The notes below the pieces were generated by a model. That model did no database searches. It saw only the letters and a list, made by a program, of their open reading frames with translations, and was not told the DNA's origin. Source: Saccharothrix longispora (lineage in GTDB: Bacteria > Actinomycetota > Actinomycetes > Mycobacteriales > Pseudonocardiaceae). From it: a stretch of 52,960 nucleotides of DNA. Positions 34,478-42,222 of this stretch are shown one piece after another. The number at the start of each line of letters is the position of its first letter. Positions within the stretch are counted from its first letter, which is position 1. The stretch is taken from assembly GCF_030852425.1 (NCBI RefSeq), contig NZ_NSDM01000029.1:1-52960 (forward strand), given 5' to 3'. A program made the translations under genes and the position numbers.

Positions 34478-36370
34478 GTGGACCACCCCGCGTTCGACCT
34501 GCCCCCGCTCGACGCGCGGAGGTCTCCCCGCACCGGGTGGACCCGGGCGCACTGGGAGGCCGTCGCCGACCACCTGCTGGCGTCCGTGGCGCCGTACGCG
34601 ACGGACGACTTCGCCCAGTACCGGCTGCCCGGCAGGCCGAGCAGGGCGGGGGAGGTCAGCGACGGGCTGGAGGGCTTCGCCCGGACGTTCCTGCTCGCCG
34701 CGTTCCGGATCGCGGGCGCGGGCGGCGACGTGCCGCCCGCCCTGGTGGAGCGGTACGCGCGCGGCCTGGTGGCCGGGACCGACCCGGCGCACCCGTACGC
34801 GTGGCCCGTCCTGGTCGACATGTCCCAGCAGCTCGTGGAGGCCGCCTCGGTGGCGTTGGCGCTGCACGAGACCCGCCCGTGGCTGTTCGACCTGCTGTCG
34901 CCCGTCGAACAGGAGCGGGTGGTGGCGTGGCTGGCCGGGTTCACCGGCAAGCGGACGCCGGACAACAACTGGGTGCTGTTCCGGGTGGTCGTGGCGCAGT
35001 TCCTGGCCGGGGTCGGCGGCCCGCACGAGCCGGACGGGATCACCGGCGGGCTCGAGCGGATCGAGGACTGGTACGTCGGTGACGGCTGGTACTCCGACGG
35101 CAAGGGCAAGAACTTCGACTACTACTGCGGCTGGGCGATGCACCTGTACCCGTCGCTGTGGGCGCGCATGGCCGGCGACACCGCCCGCCAACAGCTCTAC
35201 GCGGACCGGCTGGGCCTCTTCCTGGAGCAGTACCAGCACTTCTTCGCCGCCGACGGCGGACCGGTGCACCAGGGGCGGTCGCTGACCTACCGGTTCGCGA
35301 CGGTGGCGCCGCTGTGGCTGGGCGTGCTGACCGGCGCGTCACCCCTGCCACCGGGGCGGACCCGGCGCATCGCCGGCGGCGTGCTGCGCCACTTCGCCGA
35401 CCGCGGCGTGCCCGACGACCGCGGGCTGCTCACCCTGGGCTGGTACGGGCCGTTCCCGCCCACCGCGCAGGACTACTCGGGCCCGGGGTCGCCGTACTGG
35501 GCGAGCAAGGCGTTCCTCGGCCTGCTGCTGCCCCCCGACCACCCGGCCTGGACCGACCCGGAGGAGCCGGCGCCGGTGGACTCGGCGGACCAGGCCCTGT
35601 CGATGCCCGCACCGGGGTGGGTGCTGCACGCCACCCGGTCGGACGGCGTGGTCCGGCTGGTCAACCACGGCAGCGACCGCGACCGCGTCCAGCGCGCGGA
35701 CGGCGTGCCGGACCCGCACTACCTCAAGTTCGCCTACACCAGCCACACCGGGCCGGAGCTCGGCGGAGCCGCGTCGGGCGTGGACAACCACCTCGCCGTC
35801 ATCGCCCCCGACGGGGCCGCCTCCACCCGCGGGCGCATCGAACCCCTGGCGGTCGGGGACCGGTTCGCCGCCTCGGCCTACCGGGACGGGGCCGTGCACG
35901 TGCTCACCGCCTCGGTCGTCCACGGCGCGGCGGAAATCAGGGTCCACCGGGTCACGGCCCCGGCCGGGCACCGGGTCCGGGACGGCGGTCACGCCCTGGG
36001 CGCGCCGGTGCCGCCCGAAGTGCACGTGGAGGCGGACGTGGCGCTGGCCCGACGCCCGGACGGGCTGACCAGCGCGGTGCGTTCCCTGCACGGCTACACG
36101 GGCGCGGGTGTGCTGACCGCGCGTGGCGCCAACGCCTTCGGCGAGCACTCGGCCACGCCGTACGTGATCGCCGACGACCATCCCGGCGGAACGGCGGTCC
36201 ACATCAGCCTCGTGCAGGTCGGCGTGGCGGGGGAGGAGCCGCCCGCGGTCGGCGTGCGGGTCGGGGACGGCCTGGTGGTCCTGGAGCTGCCCGGCGCGCA
36301 GACGGCGACGGTCCGCCTGGGCGACGTGCCCACCTGTGAGTGGACGGTTCAGGGGCGTGACCGCCCCTGA
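34478..36370 (+). CDS. DUF2264 protein (probable intracellular glycuronyl hydrolase, GH154-like)
   Basis: A 630-aa protein from GTG 34478 with GGAGG upstream and no signal peptide, so cytoplasmic. The N-terminal alpha/alpha-barrel has the DUF2264 signatures PYAWPVLVDMSQQLVEAASV, GKRTPDNNWVLFRVVVAQFL, RIEDWYVGDGWYSDGKGKNF and DYYCGWAMHLYPSLWARM. A C-terminal beta-sandwich follows (from about residue 370). I recall this family being placed in CAZy GH154 with beta-glucuronidase-type activity; in this context it could remove a (possibly unsaturated) uronic acid from imported RG oligosaccharides. No GH105 unsaturated-rhamnogalacturonyl hydrolase is present in the window, which strengthens that role as inference. 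Confidence 0.75.
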   Translation: MDHPAFDLPPLDARRSPRTGWTRAHWEAVADHLLASVAPYATDDFAQYRLPGRPSRAGEVSDGLEGFARTFLLAAFRIAGAGGDVPPALVERYARGLVAGTDPAHPYAWPVLVDMSQQLVEAASVALALHETRPWLFDLLSPVEQERVVAWLAGFTGKRTPDNNWVLFRVVVAQFLAGVGGPHEPDGITGGLERIEDWYVGDGWYSDGKGKNFDYYCGWAMHLYPSLWARMAGDTARQQLYADRLGLFLEQYQHFFAADGGPVHQGRSLTYRFATVAPLWLGVLTGASPLPPGRTRRIAGGVLRHFADRGVPDDRGLLTLGWYGPFPPTAQDYSGPGSPYWASKAFLGLLLPPDHPAWTDPEEPAPVDSADQALSMPAPGWVLHATRSDGVVRLVNHGSDRDRVQRADGVPDPHYLKFAYTSHTGPELGGAASGVDNHLAVIAPDGAASTRGRIEPLAVGDRFAASAYRDGAVHVLTASVVHGAAEIRVHRVTAPAGHRVRDGGHALGAPVPPEVHVEADVALARRPDGLTSAVRSLHGYTGAGVLTARGANAFGEHSATPYVIADDHPGGTAVHISLVQVGVAGEEPPAVGVRVGDGLVVLELPGAQTATVRLGDVPTCEWTVQGRDRP

Positions 36371-36373
36371 ACC
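36346..36373. terminator. perfect 12-bp hairpin between convergent operons
   Basis: GGTTCAGGGGCG (36346-36357), loop TGAC, exact complement 36362-36373. It includes the stop codon of the DUF2264 gene and lies 8 bases from the stop of the convergent solute-binding gene, so one hairpin probably serves both directions. Confidence 0.75.
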
Positions 36374-36380
36374 GCGGGGC

Positions 36381-38024
36381 TCACCGGTTCGCCGCGTGCT
36401 CCGCGGCCAGCTCCTCCGCCACTCGGTCACCGCCGGCCTGTCGCCACTGGGCCACGACGTCCTTCCAGACCGACGGCGGCTTGCGGCCGAAGGTGATCGC
36501 CGCGATGCCGTCGCCGACGATCTGGTTGAGCTGGGCGCCCTTGCTCGCCTCGGTGGCCGAGCGGAGCCCGGTGGCGGGATTGCGCACGCTGCGGGGCAGG
36601 GACGCCTTCTGCCACTCGTGGACGGACTTGGCCACATCGGGGTAGCCGGGCAGGTAGAGGACCGCCGGCGCGGTGCCGATGTACTTGGTCGGCAGCAGGG
36701 AGTTGTTCTCCTGGCCGTAGAGGCCGGTGGTCTTGATGCCGTCGGCGTCCTTGGTGAAGTGCTCACCCTCCACGCCGTAGTTGGCGAGCTCGTACTCCTC
36801 GGTGCCGAACGGGGCGCTGAAGTAGTCGACGATGCGCAGCAGCAGCTTGATCCGGGCGGACTCGGCCTTCTTGAACGTGACGTAGCCGAAGACGCCCGGT
36901 CCCTGCCAGGGTGTGGCCTGGGACCCGTACGGGCGGCCGAGGTCGAGCGCGAACCGACCGTTGATCTTGTTCAGGGTGGCCGGGCTGACCGAGCCGAAGC
37001 CGTCGTTCATGGAGGCGACGGTGCCGTTGTGGAAGTGGCTCTGCATGTCGGTGGAGCTGACGGTGAGGCTGTCGGGGTAGTGCGTGCCCGCTTCGACCAG
37101 TGTGCGCATGACCTCCAAAGCCTGCTCGAACCGGGGGCTGGTGAGGGTGGAGGTGAACTCGTCGCCGTCGACCGACCAGGTGTTGGGCGCGCCGAGTGAG
37201 CCGGCGTGGTAGGTGATGCCGCCCAGTCCGCCGAACAGCGTCTTGAACCAGCCCACGCCCCACCTGCGGTCGGCGGTCAGCTCCTTCATGGCGTCGAGGT
37301 ACTGCTCGGTGGTCCAGTCCTTCGGGATGCCGGCCGTGTCCATGGCGGTGCGGTTGACGAACAGGCTGTTGGCGGGCATCGGGCGTTCCAGCGGGATGCC
37401 GTGGAGCTTGCCGCCGATGCGGCCCATGCCCTTCCAGGCGTAGGTGGGCAGGTTGGCCAGGTTCGGGAACGCTTTGACCGCGTCGCCGCCGACGAACTCG
37501 GACAGGTCGGCGCAGCGGGCCTGGACGAACTCGGCCGCGTGGGGCATTGCCAGGTTGGTGAACATGATCATGTCCGGCAGGTCGCCGGTGGAGGCCATCA
37601 GGGTGGCCATCTTCTGCCCGTACTCCGGGTCGGGCACGACGGTGACCTTCAGGTTGACGCCCAGCGCGGCGTTGATCGCCTGCCAGTACCGGTTGTCCTC
37701 GACCGGCTTGGGCGGCGCGCCGTAGGACACGACCATCACCGTGACGTCCGAGCCGTCACCCACCGGGTCGTGGACCGACTGCACGACCTGGTCGGGGTAG
37801 TGCAGGAACAGCGGTTGCACCCCGGAGTCGTCCCCCGGGGCGTCGGGGGACGGGCCGGGGAGCGGCACGTGGGTCGGCCACGGAGCCAGGTCCTTGCCCG
37901 CGTTGGAGACGCCGCCGCCCGACGGGCCCGCTCCGCACGCCGTGAGGAGGGACGGGAAGGTCAGGCCGAGCGTGCCGACGCCCGCCAGCCGCAGCAGGGA
38001 GCGGCGGTCGATGCGGTGGTCCAT
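36381..38024 (-). CDS. ABC-importer solute-binding lipoprotein (LplA-like)
   Basis: A 547-aa protein from ATG 38024 with GAGG upstream. The signal combines a Tat-like DRRSLLRLAG with a lipobox LLTAC, so it is an exported, lipid-anchored substrate-binding protein. The body is a large cluster-type extracellular solute-binding domain: PDPEYGQKMATLMASTGDLP, DMIMFTNLAMPHAAEFV, GIPLERPMPANSLFVNRTAM, NDGFGSVSPATLNKINGRFA. It matches the long LplA/YtcQ-type binding proteins that accompany LplB/LplC permeases in Firmicutes and actinobacterial pectin loci. It is the third gene of the minus-strand operon and ends at the shared hairpin. The ligand is probably RG-I or galactan oligosaccharides (inference). 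Confidence 0.88.
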   Translation of the reverse strand: MDHRIDRRSLLRLAGVGTLGLTFPSLLTACGAGPSGGGVSNAGKDLAPWPTHVPLPGPSPDAPGDDSGVQPLFLHYPDQVVQSVHDPVGDGSDVTVMVVSYGAPPKPVEDNRYWQAINAALGVNLKVTVVPDPEYGQKMATLMASTGDLPDMIMFTNLAMPHAAEFVQARCADLSEFVGGDAVKAFPNLANLPTYAWKGMGRIGGKLHGIPLERPMPANSLFVNRTAMDTAGIPKDWTTEQYLDAMKELTADRRWGVGWFKTLFGGLGGITYHAGSLGAPNTWSVDGDEFTSTLTSPRFEQALEVMRTLVEAGTHYPDSLTVSSTDMQSHFHNGTVASMNDGFGSVSPATLNKINGRFALDLGRPYGSQATPWQGPGVFGYVTFKKAESARIKLLLRIVDYFSAPFGTEEYELANYGVEGEHFTKDADGIKTTGLYGQENNSLLPTKYIGTAPAVLYLPGYPDVAKSVHEWQKASLPRSVRNPATGLRSATEASKGAQLNQIVGDGIAAITFGRKPPSVWKDVVAQWRQAGGDRVAEELAAEHAANR

Positions 38025-38070
38025 GTCGAGGTTCCTCTCCCGGCGTCGTGCTGAAAGGAGCGGGGGGCGG

Positions 38071-38958
38071 TCAGGCCTTCACGGCTCCGGTGACGACGCC
38101 CTTGACGAAGTAGCGCTGCACGAAGGGGTACACGCACACGATGGGCAGCGTCGCGAGCATGACGACGGCCATCTGCACGGACTGCGGTGAGGCGGTGGCC
38201 AGTTCCCCGGAGGTCTCGGCCAGCGAGGCCCCGCCGGTGACGTACTGGCGCAGGACGGTGCCGACCGGCCACTTGGTCTGGTCGTTGAAGTAGATGATCG
38301 CCTCGAAGAAGCGGTTCCAGTACGCGACCGCGTAGAACAGGCCGATCACCGCGATGACCGCCTTGGACAGCGGCAGCACGACCAGGCGCAGGATGCCCAG
38401 CTCGCCCGCGCCGTCGATGCGCGCGGCGTCGACGAGCTCGGGCGGGATGGACTGGAAGAAGCCGCGCATGACGACCAGGTTGAACACGTTGACCAGGAAG
38501 GGCAGGACCAGCGCGGCGTAGGAGTCGAACAGCCCGGTGCCCTGCACGACCAGGAACAGCGGCACCATCCCGGGCGGGAACAGGAAGGTGAACAGCACCA
38601 GCAGCAGCATGGGCTTGCCGCCGTAGACCTTCGGCCTGCTCAGCGTGTAGGCCAGACCGATGGTGCAGACCAGGCTCAGCGCCGTGCCGACGGCGGTGAC
38701 GCCCGCGCTGACCAGCAGCGCGCGGGTGATGATCCCGCCCTGGAGGATCTCGGCGTACGCGTCGAACGAGAAGTCCTCCGGCCAGACCACCCAGCCGCCG
38801 TTGGCGATGACGTCCTGCGGACTGGCCAGGCTGGTGGCCAGCACCGTCCACAGCGGGAAGACCACCAGCGCGACCACCGCGGTCAGCGCGACCGCCTTGG
38901 CGACGCGCACGGCGGGGGTGGGGCGGCCCATCCAGGCCGGTGCGGATGTCCTGCTCAT
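38071..38958 (-). CDS. carbohydrate ABC-transporter permease, LplC-like
   Basis: A 295-aa protein from ATG 38958. It has six predicted helices (AKAVALTAVVALVVFPLWTV; GVTAVGTALSLVCTIGLAYT; MLLLVLFTFLFPPGMVPLFL; AALVLPFLVNVFNLVVMRGF; VIAVIGLFYAVAYWNRFFEA; AVVMLATLPIVCVYPFVQRY). The EAA loop ELVDAARIDGAGELGILRLV couples to an ATPase. Its start overlaps the stop of the upstream permease gene (ATGA), giving translational coupling. The end sequence FVQRYFVKGVVTGAVKA is the standard family ending. No ATPase gene is in the operon; a shared MsiK-type ATPase encoded elsewhere is the usual actinomycete solution. Confidence 0.92.
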   Translation of the reverse strand: MSRTSAPAWMGRPTPAVRVAKAVALTAVVALVVFPLWTVLATSLASPQDVIANGGWVVWPEDFSFDAYAEILQGGIITRALLVSAGVTAVGTALSLVCTIGLAYTLSRPKVYGGKPMLLLVLFTFLFPPGMVPLFLVVQGTGLFDSYAALVLPFLVNVFNLVVMRGFFQSIPPELVDAARIDGAGELGILRLVVLPLSKAVIAVIGLFYAVAYWNRFFEAIIYFNDQTKWPVGTVLRQYVTGGASLAETSGELATASPQSVQMAVVMLATLPIVCVYPFVQRYFVKGVVTGAVKA

Positions 38959-39950
38959 GCCTTGTACACCCCCTGCTCGCCCAGCCGGTGCGCCACCTTG
39001 TTGGCGGTGTAGATGAGCACCACGCCGATCACGCCCTTGAACAGCCCGACCGCCGCGGCGTAGCCGAAGTCGCCGTTCGCGAAGCCGGTGAAGTAGACGA
39101 ACGTCTCCAGCACCTCGCCGGTCTCCGGCCCCACCGACTGGCGCTGGAGGAAGAACTGCTCGAACCCGATCGACAGGAACTCGCCGAGCCGCAGCACCAG
39201 CAGCAGCACGATGACCGGCCGGATCGCGGGCAGCGTCACGTGCCACACCCGCCGCCACCAGCCCGCGCCGTCCAACGCCGCCGCCTCGTACTGCTGCTCG
39301 TCCACCTGCGACAGCGCCGCCAGGAAGATGATCGTGGCCCAGCCGCACTCCTTCCAGATCAGCTGCGCGACCACCAGCGGCCCGTAGGCGTCGGGGTTGC
39401 CGATGACCGAGATGCCGCTGAAACCCAGCGTCGACAGCCAGCCGTTCACCACGCCCGCGCCGCCCAGCATCTGCTGGAACAACGCGACCACGATGACCCA
39501 CGACAGGAAGTGCGGCAGGTAGACCACGCTCTGCACGAACCGCCGGATCGTGTCGCCGACGACGCTGTTGAGCAGCAGCGCCAGGGCCAGGGGTGCGGGG
39601 AAGAAGAACACCAGCTGCAGCACGGCGATGACCAGGGTGTTCTTCACGGCGTTCCAGAAGGTCGGATCACCGAACATGCGCTCGAAGTGCGCCAGGCCCA
39701 CCCACCGGCTGCCCCCGATTCCGAGGAACGGGACGTAGTCCTGGAAGGCCGGCACGTTGCCGAACAGCGCGCCGTAGTGGAAGACGAGGAAGTACGCCAG
39801 TCCCGGTAACGCGACGGCCAGCAGCACCCGGTCCGCCCGGATGCGGCGGAGGTGACCGGTGCGGGTGCCGGCGTGCTTCGGCCGGTCGGGCGTCCCCCCG
39901 GGCGGCGAGCTGGTACCGCCGGCACCGCCCCGGACCCGCGTCATGCTCAC
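38955..39950 (-). CDS. carbohydrate ABC-transporter permease, LplB-like
   Basis: The first gene of the importer operon. I prefer GTG 39950 (AGGGG eight bases upstream), giving 331 aa; ATG 39944 is nearly equivalent. After a basic cytoplasmic head, the six helices include VLLAVALPGLAYFLVFHYGA, NTLVIAVLQLVFFFPAPLAL, SVVYLPHFLSWVIVVALFQQ and AAVGLFKGVIGVVLIYTANK. The EAA loop is YEAAALDGAGWWRRVWHVTL. Together with the LplC-like protein it forms the membrane channel. Transcription comes from the promoter at 39996-40024, where the repressor site lies between -35 and -10. Confidence 0.92.
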   Translation of the reverse strand: MSMTRVRGGAGGTSSPPGGTPDRPKHAGTRTGHLRRIRADRVLLAVALPGLAYFLVFHYGALFGNVPAFQDYVPFLGIGGSRWVGLAHFERMFGDPTFWNAVKNTLVIAVLQLVFFFPAPLALALLLNSVVGDTIRRFVQSVVYLPHFLSWVIVVALFQQMLGGAGVVNGWLSTLGFSGISVIGNPDAYGPLVVAQLIWKECGWATIIFLAALSQVDEQQYEAAALDGAGWWRRVWHVTLPAIRPVIVLLLVLRLGEFLSIGFEQFFLQRQSVGPETGEVLETFVYFTGFANGDFGYAAAVGLFKGVIGVVLIYTANKVAHRLGEQGVYKA

Positions 39951-39995
39951 AGGGAACGCCCCTCTCGCGGGCACATGCCGACACAAAGTGTTCAC

Positions 39996-40024
39996 AAAGT
40001 AAACCGCTTACATAGCCTCGTCAA
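39996..40024 (-). promoter_or_regulatory. importer promoter with embedded LacI operator
   Basis: On the minus strand TTGACG (40024-40019), 17-bp spacer, TACTTT (40001-39996). The 13-mer GTAAACCGCTTAC (39999-40011), identical to 31466-31478, overlaps the spacer and the -10. Bound repressor would directly block polymerase. Confidence 0.65.
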
Positions 40025-40088
40025 CAGTCCTCCTGTGCGGATATGTGCGCGTTTCCAGCTGCGCGTTGAGGACTACGGGTGGACATCG

Positions 40089-40141
40089 TTGTCGACGGGG
40101 AACCGGGCACCGTAGAGTGACCGTCGTCGGTAACCGTTTAC
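40089..40141 (+). promoter_or_regulatory. promoter and operator of the dehydrogenase operon
   Basis: TTGTCG (40089-40094), 18-bp spacer, TAGAGT (40113-40118), followed at 40130-40141 by the operator variant GTAACCGTTTAC immediately downstream of the expected start point. Confidence 0.5.
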
Positions 40142-40178
40142 GTTGGTCTACGCCGATCCATCGAGAGGGGTCCACACG

Positions 40179-41192
40179 GTGCCACGGCGACCCGTCGCGG
40201 TCTTCGCCCTCGCCTCATGGGCGCACCGCGACATCTTCCCGGCCGATCTCGTCACCCGGTTGCGGCAACTGGTCGACATCGACCCGATGACGACGTTCAC
40301 CTCGTTCCAGGGGGCCGGTGCGGCCGCTGCCCTGGCGGAGGCGGACATCCTGCTCACCGGGTGGGGCGCCCCGCGGATCGACGCCGACGTGCTGGCCGCC
40401 GCACCGAGGCTGCGGGCCCTCATCCACGCCGCCGGCACCGTGAAGGCCCGGGTGGACCCGGTGGTGTTCGAACGTGGCCTCGTCGTGTCCTCCGCCGCCG
40501 AGGTCAACGCCGTCCCGGTGGCCGACTACACCATGGCCATGCTGGTCCTGGGCGCGAAACGGGTGTTCGACCGCGCGAAGCGGTACGCGACCGCCGTCGA
40601 CGGCGCGCCCCCCGACTGGCTCTCCGGCGACGGCACCGGACTGCACGGCTGCACCGTCGGAGTCGTGGGCGCCTCCAGGATCGGGCGCCTGGTCCTGGAC
40701 CGGCTGCGGTCGTTCGACGTGCAGGTCCTGCTCTACGACCCGTACGTGTCCCCGGTCGAAGCGGTGCGACTCGGCGCGGAGCGGGTGGACATGGACGACC
40801 TGTGCCGCCGCAGCGACCTCGTCACCGTGCACGCCCCCGCCCTGCCCGAGACCCATCACCTCCTCGACGCCCGCAGGCTCGACCTGCTGCCTGACGGGGC
40901 GGTCGTCGTCAACACGGCCCGCGGGTCCCTGGTCGACACCGAGGCGTTGACCCGGCTGTGCCTCACCGGCGCGATCTCCGCCGTCCTCGACGTCACCGAT
41001 CCCGAGCCGCTGCCGCCGGGGCACCCGCTCTTCACCCTGCCCAACGTCCTGATCACCCCGCACCTGGCCGGCGCCCAGGGACGCGAGCTGCGCCGCCTGG
41101 GCGAGTTCGCCGTCGCCGAGGTGGGCCGGTTCGTCAAGGGCGCACCGCTGCTCGGGCGAGTGGAGCCCGAGCAGCTCCCGTACATCGCCTGA
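40179..41192 (+). CDS. D-isomer-specific 2-hydroxyacid dehydrogenase
   Basis: A 337-aa protein from GTG 40179 with GAGAGGGG about ten bases upstream. It has a two-domain D-2-hydroxyacid dehydrogenase layout: a substrate domain, then the NAD-binding loop VGVVGASRIGRLVLDRL (GxSxxG variant), the catalytic Arg in VVNTARGSLVDTEAL, Glu in DVTDPEPLPPGHPL and His in ITPHLAGAQ. It would interconvert a 2-hydroxy acid and a 2-keto acid with NAD(P)H. In a pectin locus the substrate may be an aldonic/ketonic acid from galacturonate, rhamnose or unsaturated uronate catabolism, but the sequence does not reveal it. It is followed 100 bp later by the isomerase gene in the same direction, under the same operator. 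Confidence 0.85.
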   Translation: MPRRPVAVFALASWAHRDIFPADLVTRLRQLVDIDPMTTFTSFQGAGAAAALAEADILLTGWGAPRIDADVLAAAPRLRALIHAAGTVKARVDPVVFERGLVVSSAAEVNAVPVADYTMAMLVLGAKRVFDRAKRYATAVDGAPPDWLSGDGTGLHGCTVGVVGASRIGRLVLDRLRSFDVQVLLYDPYVSPVEAVRLGAERVDMDDLCRRSDLVTVHAPALPETHHLLDARRLDLLPDGAVVVNTARGSLVDTEALTRLCLTGAISAVLDVTDPEPLPPGHPLFTLPNVLITPHLAGAQGRELRRLGEFAVAEVGRFVKGAPLLGRVEPEQLPYIA

Positions 41193-41292
41193 CGCGCCAC
41201 CGCTGCCGACCGAACGGCATTCGCCGAGCGATGACCCGCGAGGTTCCGACGTGGCTCTGTCCGGTCCATCCGACGAGCGAGGTGAGGTGCAC

Positions 41293-42081
41293 GTGACCGC
41301 ATCATGGCGGTTCGCGGTGAGCACGCTGGGCATGCCCGGCGTCCCGGTCCGGGACAGCGCGCGGGTCGCGGCGGAGCACGGTTGCCACGGCCTGGAGATC
41401 CGGGTCCACCCGGACGAGGAAGTGCGCCTCGGCCTGCCGTCCTCGCGGTGGGCCACGGTGCGCGCGCAGGTCGAGGACGCCGGGTTGGCGGTCGCCTGCC
41501 TGGCCGGTTATGCCGCGGTCTGCGCGCCCGGCCCCGACGAGCCGGTCGTGGCGGAGTTGCGGGCGCTGGTGGACCTGGCGTCCGGGCTCGGGGCTCCGGC
41601 CGTTCGGGTGTTCCCCGGCGGGGTGGACGGCGACGTCGGCCGGGCACTGGAGCGCATCGGAGCCGTCCTGCCCGACCTGCGCGACAGCGGCGTCCGGCTG
41701 CTGGTGGAGACCCACGACTCCCACCCGACGGGTGAGGCGGCACTGCGCCTGGTCGAGCCGTTCGACGCCCCGGAGCTGGTCGCCGTGCTGTGGGACGCGG
41801 TGCACCCGTGGCGGGCGGGGGAGCACCCCGCCCGGACGCGGCGGGTGCTGGGGGAGCACCTCGGGTACTTCCAGCTCAAGGACGTGACGGAAAGCGACCC
41901 CACCCCGGTGCCGCCCGGCGAGGGCGCCGTGCCGCTGGACGAGTGCGCCGAGTCGCTGCGGTCGTGGTCGGGCTGGGTCTCCCTGGAGTGGGAGCGCGCG
42001 TGGTACCCGGGCATCTCCCCGGTCCCGGTGCCGTTGCGCGCCGCCCGGACCTGGTTCGAGAGGTGGTGCCCACGCCCGTGA
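41293..42081 (+). CDS. sugar-phosphate isomerase/epimerase-like TIM-barrel protein
   Basis: A 262-aa protein from GTG 41293 with GAGG five bases upstream. It is an AP-endonuclease-2/xylose-isomerase-like barrel: FAVSTLGMPGVPVRDSARVA, HGCHGLEIRVHPDEEVRLGL. The metal-ligand positions appear in LLVETHDSHPTGEAALRL (Glu), VLWDAVHPWRAGEHPARTRR (Asp/His), GYFQLKDV and WVSLEWER (Glu). It is cytoplasmic. Such proteins isomerise or epimerise sugars and sugar acids with a divalent metal. Adjacent to a 2-hydroxyacid dehydrogenase it suggests a short oxidoreduction/isomerisation route for one pectin monomer; which one cannot be read from sequence. Confidence 0.8.
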   Translation: MTASWRFAVSTLGMPGVPVRDSARVAAEHGCHGLEIRVHPDEEVRLGLPSSRWATVRAQVEDAGLAVACLAGYAAVCAPGPDEPVVAELRALVDLASGLGAPAVRVFPGGVDGDVGRALERIGAVLPDLRDSGVRLLVETHDSHPTGEAALRLVEPFDAPELVAVLWDAVHPWRAGEHPARTRRVLGEHLGYFQLKDVTESDPTPVPPGEGAVPLDECAESLRSWSGWVSLEWERAWYPGISPVPVPLRAARTWFERWCPRP

Positions 42082-42222
42082 CGCACGGGAGGCCACCTGC
42101 GTGGGGGCTCGCCGTGGGGATGCCCGCGTGGCGGGCTCGATCCGGCGAGCGAGGAGCACCCCTGCCCCGGGGCTGACGACGGGCGCGCTGTCGTCCGAGC
42201 ACGACACCTCCAGGAGGATGGT

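Noticed and set aside
32974..35082. 702-codon open frame on the plus strand across two genes
   Set aside because: Out-of-frame shadow of the exo-RG-lyase and DUF2264 genes, with extreme Arg/Gly/Pro content and no start context.
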